Shown in pieces: positions 48,001 to 53,301 of a DNA stretch of 64,000 nt (position 1 is the stretch's first letter; every line of letters starts with the position of its first letter). Source of the DNA: UBA1234 sp964400015. Lineage in GTDB: Bacteria; Bacillota; Clostridia; TANB77; UBA1234. Where the stretch lies: NCBI GenBank assembly GCA_964400015.1, contig CAYNRR010000008.1, positions 10,661 to 74,660 on the forward strand, read 5' to 3'. Made by a program: the position numbers and the translations under genes. Under the pieces are notes generated by a model. The model saw nothing but the letters and a program-made list of their open reading frames with translations. It ran no database searches and had not been told where the DNA came from.

Positions 48001-49612
48001 AACATTTATAAATCAATCAACATTGTACGCAGCAGGAAGTACATACAATGGAAAGACAGTAACAGCAGTGTATACAGGATTTGATACTGATATATATTGG
48101 TCATATAGTCAACTTCCTTGGTATGATTATGTAGAAGCTATAAAAAGTGTAGTAGTAAGTGATGAAATAAAACCAATATCTACTGCACGTTGGTTCCAAG
48201 GTATGGAAAATTGCAAAAAGTTCGATTTAACTAAACTTAATACATCACAAGTAAAATATATGCATTATATGTTCAAATATGCTGCATATCAGCCAACAAG
48301 CATTACATTAACTGGTTTAGATAGTTGGGATACTTCAAATGTTACTATGATGTATAGTATGTTTGAGTACTTTGGAAATAAAGTAAAAACATTAAATTTA
48401 GATTTAAGTAATTGGGACACATCAAAGATTACAGATATGGAGCGAATGTTTGACGGAACTGGAGCTAGTTCTACCACTTTGACAATTACTCTTAGTAATT
48501 GGGATACATCAAATGTAAAATATATGAAAGAGATGTTTAGCTGTGCGGGTTGCAATGCGACGACAGTAAAAATTCTTGGGCTTACTAATTGGGATGTATC
48601 AAATGTTGAAGAAATGAAATGGATGTTTAAACAAACTGGTGAAAGTGCCACAACATTCAAAATAGAAAGTCTTACTAATTGGAAAACATCAAAAGTTGTG
48701 GATATGGAAAATATGTTAGGCGATGCGGGTATGTCGGCAACAACATGGAGTATAGGAGATTTAAGTAATTGGGATGTATCAAATGTTGAAAATATGCATT
48801 GGTTGTTTTCTTTTGCAGGAAGAAGTTGTACAAGTTGGAGCATAGGAGACTTAAGTAATTGGGATGTATCAAATGTAACTAATATGAGTCGAATGTTCCA
48901 ATACGCAGGTGAAAGTGCTAAATCATGGAGCATAGGAGACTTAAGTGATTGGGATGTATCAAATGTAGAAAACATGGATGGTATGTTTGAATACGCTGGA
49001 TATTCATCAACTACATTTAAATTGGTAGGTTTAGATAGTTGGGATGTATCAAATGTAACAGATATGTCTAGTATGTTTGATAGTACAGGATATAAAGCTA
49101 CAACATGGAGTATAGGCAATTTAAGTAATTGGGACGTATCGAATGTAACAGATATGAGTGGTATGTTTAGTCACGCTGGTTATACAACAACAAACTGGAG
49201 TATAGGAGATTTAAGTAACTGGAATGTATCAAATGTAATAAGCTTTGGATATGCATGGGATGAGCCAGAAGTTAGTGGAAGCACAATATCATTCTATGGT
49301 GTAGGAATGTTCTTAAATGCGGGAGCTAAAGGCAAAACATTTAATATAGGCGACTTAAGTGGCTGGAACGTATCAAAAGCCGAAGAAATGGCAGGAATGT
49401 TCTTTGGAGCAGGAAGTAGTGCAACAACATTTAAGATAGGAAACATCAGTAGTTGGAACACATCAAAAGTAACAGACATGCGAGCAATGTTTGCATGCAC
49501 CGGAACAAAAGCATCATACAAATTAAACTTATCCGGCTGGAATGTAAGCAACGTTGAATATTCAACATACTTCAATTGGGGTTCAACCTCAAAAGTCACC
49601 TCCCCATTCTAG
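36041..49612 (+). CDS. Giant pilin-anchored surface protein with InlB, YDG/MBG-like, Cys-rich and DUF285 repeats
   Basis: 4523 residues, AAGGAGG ten bases before the ATG. The N-terminus RKQKG/ISMVSLVITIVVLFILLGI is a pilin-like leader and helix with Ser in place of Glu+5. Residues 30-170 form a domain homologous to the start of the protein at 53302. Next come InlB-type beta repeats (about 257-810, e.g. GYTFLGW, FYAIWK), Ig-like and YDG/MBG-type domains (about 810-1460), Cys-rich C-x-x-C repeats ending GHDF (about 1461-1779), and five DUF285/BspA modules (about 1781-4523) built of 24-27-residue repeats like NWDVSNVTDMSGMF. Modules 1-4 end in a cap with GYLP, GLWYNKAT and YAP-x-x-IPN. Module 5 stops in TSKVTSPF without the cap, at a repeat element. 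No sortase motif, SLH or signal peptidase I site is seen. Probably an adhesin; function unproven. Confidence 0.85.
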   Translation: MRKQKGISMVSLVITIVVLFILLGIGFSYSNNSIKQAGRGVFVRELSLVQQAANEKKLDNQIEGSSEEIKFKGFYKTKIKNPPVSFASFSEDEIYGYVIDLEYVHTEDADRGHDYKRFAKDIENNVVEFGKDDVYVCDKDGNVFYAKGYQTDEGTYYSKNEIEGLGPEFVSIDKIISSDAKSAIIRVVVKKSNSGDLSLKVDDEDATKIGTSDDGTMDTFEKEVFENKTYKLTAAEEKDGTIGKTTSSVEVTELDVITYVMKYDANGGTDAPASHLKTENIIARLSTQIPNRDGYTFLGWNENPSATIATYKPGGEYVFDRDITFFAVWKEGKVRTYNVTYNANGGTNGPLSQENLSGDYTISNITPTRDGYGFLGWNEDSRATTATYNPGDTITLTKNLALYAIWAKGTYTVTLSTNPEGAGTVTGSTAKVDGVETYISTIANPGYIFKNWTVKSGSINLKNSASTTTSFIMPKENVEIVANYEVGDLTVKYNANKGKGAPSEESAKYGDTIIISPKIPTRAGYDFVGWSLKQTATEGTYFAGQTYTVKENVTFYAIWKENIPTYTLTFNLNGGYGNKAGEIGKFASITKVKGGKITIPVGGADEPYRKDYVFKGWALNPDSKEVVLNPGDIYSKDADIEIYAVWKDETPPTLVLTPKQEEGSSEVKIIATAHDEGSLAGYAWTKTNVEPTIWETEEIKGTDLTVEKTIKEKGEHYFWVKDTAGNVVSESIKAYEIKYDANGGTNAPETQYQLENVDLRLSTQKPKLEQYTFLGWSTSAAPGNTESDVNFKSGAILNINSDITLKAVWGEAGFKLSTKNVTTQIDGPSVTVTVTKSSYTGNITVSSADTEKATATIKDNTITITPGTKIGDVEITVTEDAEGTTEKILVIVNRGIRKITLDKTETEFTYGDSSEKIGFTYNGKSTTLSTQTSNSEVATATATDKTLTIKPKNTGTATITLVLAQDDQYLEQTAKVEVTITKRKIIVTPDANQNKEYDGTALTPTITYTYTGNKGSETPKFTGELAREIGSEIGEYVITIGTLALADNGDFKASNYTLELSTTKIYFTITAKKIAVPSAITPQEYDGTTKYGVAEGEYYIRGGEYQKINAGKYTATVTLKDIKNYVWEDTNTTTAKNIKWEITRYNLSNADITVETIPNKEYTGTEITPIPVVKKGETTLENGNDYTLTYKNNVNVGTATITIEGKGNYEGTLTTTFEITSATMQVDASGYTGMYDNANHSIKVTPIWPTAGYTIYYSTIELTQANYKTDGTTTNPTYKDVGTTTVYYYIVASNFKDYTGNETIKITSKDISGNLTISGIVDKTYTGSQITQTITVKDNDQNRNLEEGKEYTVTYKDNIKVGTATITIEGKGNYAGTITKTFKILGDTITIAKDTEAVVEKLEITITRTLTPGKLQYKINNGEWKDYRGPFEITEDCTIYARSIDGENILGTNELQITNICEHEYTEVTCTEDSVCKYCGKLNKEKLGHDFTSKTPTVAYQCTATTCTEKATYYYKCTRCTEKGTETYEYGEALGHDFTSKTATATYLCTPATCTEKATYYYKCTRCAAKGTETYEYGEPDGHDFTSKTQTQEYWKSDATCTVATTYYYKCTKCEAKGTATYTVGSPLGHDFTEKIINDTYICTTATCTKPATYYYKCSRCNEKSTETYEYGEPLGHSYGEYVEKQAATCVTEGIEEATCIRCGTTTTRTTATNPENHEGTIQEIEITAATCTTTGRKKYVCSACNGIIRYETIAALGHDWDAEEPPRECRRCGLREEYVAQAIYCESDGSLTFIKSLTEYQAGDTYDGKIVTVVYKGFETEEYSSGTAVPWYENREKITSVRVTDSIEPISTAYWFKNFENCGSFDLGKLITDNVIDMKYMFSRAGYNAERVEIAGPRSWDTSKVTDMSFMFEYTACTSEIFTLDYLDNLDVSSVTNMQGMFNTTAISTTTWSIGNLSNWNVSNVIDMSSMFACAGYYSTVWSVGDLSDWNVSNVINMSGMFDCAGYNTKLFKIGDIGKWDVLNVTNMSNMFHCAGHNASELWSIGDLSNWDVSNVTNMKELFMAAGFLATNWDIGDLSNWDVSSVTNMDSMFTYIGGKSRDLDIGKLNNWNVSNVTNMHGMFCYAGSEKALTFDIGNLDAWNVSNVTDMSLMFAGAGNSAQKWNIGDLGAWNTSKVADMRQMFYVCRNLKELNLSGWDTSNVTTMEEMFYGCYKLEEISLGKNFKFVGTNGYLPAPSSTHITGANGLWYNKATGIGYAPEDIPNNTAATYTAFPPKTAQAIYCESDGSLTFIKDTPYTVGGTYNGKTITAVYTGFETEEYFTDTDIPWYENRNNITSVVFKDKITPLRTAYWFYKFENCANFDVTNLDTSNVSSMTYMFGLAGFESSSTTFKIIGMDSWNTSNVQSMYRMFRYAGTKAITFDIGDLSNWDTSLVHDMSGMFYSTADRATTFDIGDIGKWDVSNVWEMDSMFNNTAGECQTFNIGDLSNWNVSKVTTMSNMFSNIGGFYCTTFDIGDIGKWNVSSVTDMSYMFYSVICNKGTTFNIGDLSNWNVSNVTDMSYMFAVCANNKASKFNIGDLSNWDVSNVTNMAGMFSYLGASATTLSIGDLSNWKVSNVTNMHGMFESAGQNAATFNIGNIGKWDVSKVTDMYGMFDSTANSATTFNIGDLSNWNVSNVTDMGRMFTAVAENVTELNIGDLGSWNTSKVTNMSEMFRGCTKLKTLNLSGWDTSNVTKMSNMFYHCYNLQEVTLGKKFSFVGTDGYLPVPSGTYITDATGLWYNKATKVGYAPEDIPNKTAATYVAYPVKTAQAIYCSSDNSLTFVNSTTLYSVGGKYSNKTITAVYTGFEDEEYSWNNNVPWYNYRESIKSVTVKDTITPKSTAYWFEEFKNCSTFTVTNLDVSKVKNMTSMFSNAGLKSTSYKITGMNNWDVSNVTDMSYMFAYSQSWSADGGPQWTSFNIGDLSKWNTSKVTDMSNMFTAFGSKVKTLNLSTIKFNSWDVSNVTDMSSMFYSTGYNSTSFTLDISGWDTSNVTNMTMMFDETAYSATTINITGLNTLNTSKVTSMTAMFNKFGYKIKSLTIGDLSGWDVSNVTSMYNMFASAGYTATTFKIVGLDNWDVSKVETMAGMLQTAGYSATTWNIGNLSNWNVSKVTKFGDLLNDLVIDGDTITYTGTGMFAFAGYNATAWDVGDLSSWDVSNADDMAGMFCSAANKATTFNIGDIGGWNTAKVTDMRAMFATAGKNATTWNIGDLGAWKTSNVTNLSHMFWGCDKIKELNLSGWDTSRVTAMSNIFAGCYNLQEVSLGKNFKFVGTDGYLPVPSNTYITDANGLWYNKATGIGYAPSAIPNNTAATYTAVAPKVIRAIYCESDGSLTFINQSTLYSVGDTYDGKTITAIYTGFENVEYAWNKNPVWYANRENIKSVVVKDTITPISTAYWFYEFKNCSTFDVTNLDVSNTTTMSRMFWDAAVNCTSYTITGMNNWDVSNVTNMSHLFGYTPTYVDGGPQWTKFSFGSLSKWNTSKVTDMSNMFFTFGSKLTTFDLSSIGINSWDVSNVTDMSSMFYEAGYYSTTFKLDISNWKTSSVTDMSMMFFGAAYSATSMTLKGINTLDTSKVTSMSTMFADFGYSIKSWTIGNLSNWDVSNVTSMYRMFDNAGHTATTFKLEGLNNWNVSNVVTMYKMFYDTGLNATTWSIGDLTNWNVSNVTDMEDMFYLAGATAKTFNIGNLDNWNVSKVTNMSGMFHAAGTSATTWNIGDLSNWDVSKVTNFGKSWKSPVIDGNKITVYATGMFLNAGYKATTWNIGDLSNWDVSSAESMSSMFFGAGYSATTFNIGDIGGWNTSKVTDMSTMFAVAGENATTWNIGDLGAWRTSNVTNLSSMFWGCNEIKELNLSGWDTSSVTTMSNMFDGCVKLEEVSLGKNFKFVGTDGYLPEQSSTYITGANGFWYNKSTKVGYAPAYIPNNTAATYVAYPPKTAQAIYCASDGSLTFINQSTLYAAGSTYNGKTVTAVYTGFDTDIYWSYSQLPWYDYVEAIKSVVVSDEIKPISTARWFQGMENCKKFDLTKLNTSQVKYMHYMFKYAAYQPTSITLTGLDSWDTSNVTMMYSMFEYFGNKVKTLNLDLSNWDTSKITDMERMFDGTGASSTTLTITLSNWDTSNVKYMKEMFSCAGCNATTVKILGLTNWDVSNVEEMKWMFKQTGESATTFKIESLTNWKTSKVVDMENMLGDAGMSATTWSIGDLSNWDVSNVENMHWLFSFAGRSCTSWSIGDLSNWDVSNVTNMSRMFQYAGESAKSWSIGDLSDWDVSNVENMDGMFEYAGYSSTTFKLVGLDSWDVSNVTDMSSMFDSTGYKATTWSIGNLSNWDVSNVTDMSGMFSHAGYTTTNWSIGDLSNWNVSNVISFGYAWDEPEVSGSTISFYGVGMFLNAGAKGKTFNIGDLSGWNVSKAEEMAGMFFGAGSSATTFKIGNISSWNTSKVTDMRAMFACTGTKASYKLNLSGWNVSNVEYSTYFNWGSTSKVTSPF
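36809..38470 (+). repeat. InlB/Flg_new-type beta repeats in the giant protein
   Basis: Six units of about 75-85 codons (YDANGGT at the start, FLGW in the middle, YAVW or FAVW at the end). One divergent unit (IFKNW, VANY) and one Ig-like insert are included. Typical of Gram-positive surface proteins. Confidence 0.8.
40421..41379 (+). repeat. Cys-rich C-x-x-C repeats in the giant protein
   Basis: About seven units with paired cysteines (YKCTRC, CKYCGK) alternating with GHDF and TYEYGE blocks. The same type of repeat forms the C-terminus of the protein at 53302. They may bind metal or form disulfides. Confidence 0.75.
41381..49609 (+). repeat. Five DUF285/BspA modules in the giant protein
   Basis: Modules begin near 41381, 42877, 44470, 46129 and 47965, each at AIYC-x-SD. 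They hold rows of W-[DN]-[VT]-S-[NK]-V-T-x-M-x-x-MF units. Lengths are about 500, 530, 555, 610 and 550 codons, so units were gained or lost inside modules. Confidence 0.85.
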
Positions 49613-49613
49613 A

Positions 49614-49636
49614 GGGACGTCCGTTAAATGTGTCAC
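49614..49636 (+). repeat. GGGACGTCCGTTAAATGT repeat, single arm (a)
   Basis: It starts directly after the stop codon of the giant gene. Same core as the arms of the palindromes at 59786 and 63849, and as the repeats at 51032 and 52318. Confidence 0.85.
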
Positions 49637-50130
49637 CAATCTTTTAAATGCTTGCAGTGAAAGAAAAAGGCGAAAAATAAATAGCAAAAAAGTGAGACAC
49701 TTTAGCAGTGAGAAAAAGTTATTTGTAACGAGAAAAATTATTTTAATTGACAAGTATCAAAAAACAATTTAATATAAAGTCGGTTGAAGAAAATGTACTG
49801 AATAAAAAATGGACAGTATAAAAACTTTAGCCGACTTTATTTTTATACGAAAATTGCATAATAAAGTTTCAACCACAAAACGCAATAAACTAATTTTCGT
49901 ATAAAACCAATTCTAATTCGCAAAATTCTTTGCGAAAATTTCCAAATTTTAAAATTCAAATATAAAAAGGACTGATGCCTATGCACACGTAAGGCTTTTT
50001 GCGTATAATTCAATATTAGAACGTAGTATAAATGGTGGCAAAATTAAATTATTTCACTATTATACTGCTTTATTTTCATACTCAAAATTTGCAAAATCCC
50101 CCACAAAAACCATTTAAGAAAGGAACACAC
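49637..50130 (+). other. Structured noncoding leader before the first Rpn gene
   Basis: No gene. Inverted repeats: AAAGTCGG...CCGACTTT followed by T5 (49776-49844, with an inner TACTG/CAGTA stem); TATACGAAAATT / AATTTTCGTATA (49844-49855, 49892-49903); TTCGCAAA / TTTGCGAA with a four-base loop (49917-49936); GCCT / AGGC then T5 (49977-50000). The first looks like a terminator for the giant gene. All but the details of the loops recur in the second copy. Confidence 0.7.
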
Positions 50131-51045
50131 ATGATACTAAAAGAAGAAATATTAAGCAAGATCACGCCTAAAAATGACGTTATCTTTAAAAAGATTTTCG
50201 GAGCGAGAGGAAACGAAGGAATCTTAAAAAGCTTCCTTGAAAGCATATTAGACATAGAAATTGAATCACTAGTAGTAGACTTAGGGACCGAACTATTGCC
50301 AGACTTCTACGACGGCAAACTCTCAAGACTAGATGTAAGAGCAACTTTAAATGACGGCACAATTGTAAACATTGAAGTGCAAACAAATATGCATGACTAC
50401 ACTGATAAAAGAAGTCTAGCATATTGGAGCAAAGTTTATTTGGAACAATTCAAGCAAGGACAAAACTATAAGAATGCCAATAAAACAATTTGCATATGGA
50501 TACTAGACGGGCAAGTATACGACTTTCCGGAATACCATTCAAAATGGAAAGTTGCTGAAGTAACAAACGGCCAAACAAAATACTTTGATGACTTTGAAAT
50601 ACACGTAATAGAGTTGCAAAAATTCAGGAAACTAGATATAATTGAACCGAAGAAAAAAGAATTTTGGCTATGGTTCATCGACCATACCAAAAAGGAGATG
50701 GTCGAGATGTCAAGTTATACACTAGAAGAAATAAAGAAAGCCAAAGCAGAATACGAAAAAATGATAGCCGAAGAACCAGAACTACAACATTTCCTAATGC
50801 GTGAAGAATTCGCAGCAATGGATAGAGCACAAGAACTAAGCGATGCAAGAGAGAAAGGTATAAAAGAAGGCAAAGAGGAAGGTTTAAAAGAAGGACTAGA
50901 AGCTGGCAAAAAAGAAGGCTTGCAAGTTGGCAAAAAAGAAGAAAAACTAGAAACAGCTAAGAAAATGCTGGAAAAAGGTATTGACATAAAAACAATCGCA
51001 GAGATAACAGGCCTTACCGAAGAAGAGATTAGGGACGTCCGTTAA
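50131..51045 (+). CDS. Rpn/PDDEXK_2 family nuclease (putative transposase), copy 1
   Basis: 304 residues from ATG 50131, with AAAGGA upstream; the extension to 50032 has no ribosome site. KITPKNDVIFKKIFG opens the domain. The PD-(D/E)XK active site is seen as RLDVRATLNDG (Asp) and VNIEVQT (E-x-Q in place of E-x-K). WILDGQVYDF and WLWFIDHT follow. The C-terminus has a run of G-x-x-EG/GKK units (KEGKEEGLKEGLEAGKKEG) and a helix ending GLTEEEIRDVR. Rpn proteins promote RecA-independent recombination in E. coli and are annotated as transposases. The last codons (RDVR stop) are made by the GGGACGTCCGTTAA repeat. Confidence 0.85.
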   Translation: MILKEEILSKITPKNDVIFKKIFGARGNEGILKSFLESILDIEIESLVVDLGTELLPDFYDGKLSRLDVRATLNDGTIVNIEVQTNMHDYTDKRSLAYWSKVYLEQFKQGQNYKNANKTICIWILDGQVYDFPEYHSKWKVAEVTNGQTKYFDDFEIHVIELQKFRKLDIIEPKKKEFWLWFIDHTKKEMVEMSSYTLEEIKKAKAEYEKMIAEEPELQHFLMREEFAAMDRAQELSDAREKGIKEGKEEGLKEGLEAGKKEGLQVGKKEEKLETAKKMLEKGIDIKTIAEITGLTEEEIRDVR

Positions 51046-51054
51046 ATGTGTCAC
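51032..51054 (+). repeat. GGGACGTCCGTTAAATGT repeat, single arm (b)
   Basis: Marks the junction of the two tandem units, 1418 bases after copy a. It encodes the end of the first Rpn protein. Confidence 0.85.
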
Positions 51055-51452
51055 GAATCTTTCTAATGCTTGCAATGAAAGAAAAAGATGAAAAATAAAC
51101 TGCGAAAAAGTGAGACACTTTAGCAATTAGAAAAATTATTTTAATTGACAAGTATCAAAAAACAATTTAATATAAAGTCGGTTGAAGAAAATGTACTGAA
51201 TAAAAAATGGACAGTATAAAAACTTTAGCCGACTTTATTTTTTATACGAAAATTGCGTACCAAAGTTTAACCACAAAATGCACAAAATTTTTTCGTATAA
51301 ACCTAATTCTAATTCGCAAAATCCTTTGCGAAGATTTTCCTAATTTTAAAATTTAAAAATAAAAAGGACTGATGCCTATGCACACGTAAGGCTTTATTTT
51401 CATACTCAAAATTCGCAAAATCCCCAAAAAACTATTTAAGAAAGGAAAACAC
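51055..51452 (+). other. Structured noncoding leader before the second Rpn gene
   Basis: Second copy of the leader at 49637, shorter by about 100 bases near its 3' end. The AAAGTCGG...CCGACTTT hairpin (51174-51240), the TATACGAAAA...TTTTCGTATA repeat and the TTCGCAAA...TTTGCGAA hairpin are all kept while loop bases differ. Confidence 0.7.
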
Positions 51453-52331
51453 ATGACATTAAAAGAGGAAATATTAAGCAAGATCACACCTAAAAATGAC
51501 GTTATATTCAAGAAAATATTCGGAGCGAGAGGAAATGAAGGAATCTTAAAAAGCTTCCTTGAAAGCATACTAGATATTGAAATCGAATCGCTAGTAGTAG
51601 ACTTAGGGACCGAACTATTGCCAGACTTCTACGACGGTAAACTCTCAAGATTAGATGTAAGAGCAACTTTAAACAATGGCACAATTGTAAACATCGAAGT
51701 GCAAACAAATATGCACGACTATACCGATAAAAGAAGCTTAGCATACTGGAGCAAAGTCTACTTAGAACAATTCAAACAAGGACAAAACTACAAGAATGCC
51801 AATAAAACAATTTGCATATGGATACTAGACGGACAAGTATACGACTTTCCGGAATACCATTCAAAATGGAAAGTTGCTGAAGTAACAAACGGCCAAACAA
51901 AATACTTTGATGACTTTGAAATACACGTAATAGAGTTGCAAAAATTCAGGAAACTAGATATAATTGAGCCAAAGAAAAAAGAATTTTGGCTATGGTTTAT
52001 CGACCATACCAAAAAGGAGATGGTCGAGATGTCAAGTTACACACTAGAAGAAATAAAGAAAGCCAAGGCAGAATATGAAAAAATGATAGCCGAAGAACCA
52101 GAACTACAACACTTCCTAATGCGTGAAGAATTCGCAGCAATGGACAGAGCACAAGAACTAAGCGATGCAAGAGAGAAAGGACTAGAGGAAGGTAAAAAAG
52201 AAGGAATAGCAACTGGCAGAAAAGAAGAAAAACTAGAAACAGCCAAGAAAATGCTAGAAAAAGGCATCGACATAAAAACAATCTCAGAAGTAACAGGTCT
52301 TACCGAAGAAGAGATTAGGGACGTCCGTTAA
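51453..52331 (+). CDS. Rpn/PDDEXK_2 family nuclease (putative transposase), copy 2
   Basis: 292 residues, nearly identical to copy 1 over the first 240 residues, including the Asp of RLDVRATLNNG and the E-x-Q of VNIEVQT. It differs in the G-x-x-EG run, which is 12 residues shorter (LEEGKKEGIATGRKEE), showing gain or loss of repeat units. AAAGGAAAA precedes the ATG. It ends in the same RDVR stop made by the GGGACGTCC repeat. DNA identity is high also in the leader, so the duplication is recent. Confidence 0.85.
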   Translation: MTLKEEILSKITPKNDVIFKKIFGARGNEGILKSFLESILDIEIESLVVDLGTELLPDFYDGKLSRLDVRATLNNGTIVNIEVQTNMHDYTDKRSLAYWSKVYLEQFKQGQNYKNANKTICIWILDGQVYDFPEYHSKWKVAEVTNGQTKYFDDFEIHVIELQKFRKLDIIEPKKKEFWLWFIDHTKKEMVEMSSYTLEEIKKAKAEYEKMIAEEPELQHFLMREEFAAMDRAQELSDAREKGLEEGKKEGIATGRKEEKLETAKKMLEKGIDIKTISEVTGLTEEEIRDVR

Positions 52332-52338
52332 ATGTATC
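52318..52338 (+). repeat. GGGACGTCCGTTAAATGT repeat, single arm (c)
   Basis: Right end of the tandem pair, 1286 bases after copy b. It continues with GTATC rather than GTGTC. Confidence 0.8.
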
Positions 52339-52459
52339 GTGAACATTGCAAACGCTTGCAGCAGAAGGAATAGAAAAAGCAGAAAATAAATCAAATCACA
52401 CAAATGAAAAAGCCAGAAGAAATAAAAAATCGAAAAACAATTAAATCACACAAATACAT

Positions 52460-52499
52460 AAACCTCTTTTTATTTCATATATTGAAATAAGGGAGGTTT
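52460..52499 (+). promoter_or_regulatory. Hairpin that buries the amidase ribosome site
   Basis: AAACCTC (52460-52466) pairs with GAGGTTT (52493-52499) and TTATTTCA with TGAAATAA inside. The GGGAGG site of the amidase (52491-52496) is in the stem, so translation may need the hairpin to open. No T-run follows, so it is not a clear terminator. Confidence 0.5.
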
Positions 52500-52503
52500 C
52501 TTT

Positions 52504-53232
52504 ATGCTTATAATTACTAAAAAAGACATATTGTTTTATTTGCTTACATTGTTGTGCTTTTTCTTTGTGTTAACCATGCCACTTAATTTAAAAGAAAACC
52601 AAAAAAGCCAAACTATATCCCAAAATATTCAAAATCAAAAAGAAATAAAAATTGTAATTGACGCAGGACATGGAGAACCAGATGGCGGAGCAGTTTCTGC
52701 AAGTGGAATAAAAGAAAGTGAATTGAATTTGCAGATCGCTCAAAAATTAAAAAACAAATTGGAAGAAATAGAAAACGTAAAAGTTATCATGACGAGAGAA
52801 GACGAAAATAATATTGCATCAAATTCAAATGAGCAAATGACGATAAAACAATTGAAAACAAATGATTTAAACAATCGAGTAAAGATTGCAAACGAAAGTG
52901 GAGCAGTAATAATGGTTTCGATACATATGAACAAATTTGAAAATCCTAAATATAGAGGTTGGCAAACTTTTTATTCAAAAACTTCTGAAGAAGGCAAAAA
53001 ACTAGCCGAAGAAATTCAATCTTCAATAGGTGAAAGTATAAACATAGAAAACAATCGAACAGCTTTAAAAATTGAAGGAATAAAAATAATCGACAAAACT
53101 CAAATTCCAACAGTGATAGTCGAATGTGGATTTTTGTCAAATGTAGAAGAATGTCAATTATTGCAGGACGAAGAGTATCAGGAAAAAATGGCAGAAGGCA
53201 TAAAAAATGGCATACAAAAGTATTTGTTTTGA
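52504..53232 (+). CDS. N-acetylmuramoyl-L-alanine amidase (Amidase_3, CwlD-like)
   Basis: 242 residues. An N-terminal membrane helix (about 8-26) is followed by the catalytic domain IVIDAGHGEPDGGA (first zinc His), KESELNLQIAQKL (zinc Glu), VSIHMN (third ligand His) and TVIVECGFLSN (catalytic Glu). It cleaves the amide bond between MurNAc and L-Ala. Size and layout match CwlD, which acts in spore cortex formation, but no sporulation genes are nearby, so a general wall role is possible. It lies between the Rpn repeats and the second pilin-anchored protein. Confidence 0.88.
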   Translation: MLIITKKDILFYLLTLLCFFFVLTMPLNLKENQKSQTISQNIQNQKEIKIVIDAGHGEPDGGAVSASGIKESELNLQIAQKLKNKLEEIENVKVIMTREDENNIASNSNEQMTIKQLKTNDLNNRVKIANESGAVIMVSIHMNKFENPKYRGWQTFYSKTSEEGKKLAEEIQSSIGESINIENNRTALKIEGIKIIDKTQIPTVIVECGFLSNVEECQLLQDEEYQEKMAEGIKNGIQKYLF

Positions 53233-53301
53233 TAGTATAAGAATGTTATAATATATATAAGTATGTATAAAACAATCGAATGATGAGAGGGCGTGATAGA
53301 T

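Noticed and set aside
48289..49119. A 276-residue leftward frame inside the giant gene, and similar frames at 47515, 45556 and 43930
   Set aside because: They are the reverse reading of the DUF285 repeats (rows of VTFDTSQLLKSP); repetitive coding DNA opens the opposite strand. No ribosome sites.
41381..49609. A CRISPR-like array because of the many short similar units
   Set aside because: The units are 24-27 codons, in frame, protein-coding, and not separated by unique spacers of constant size.
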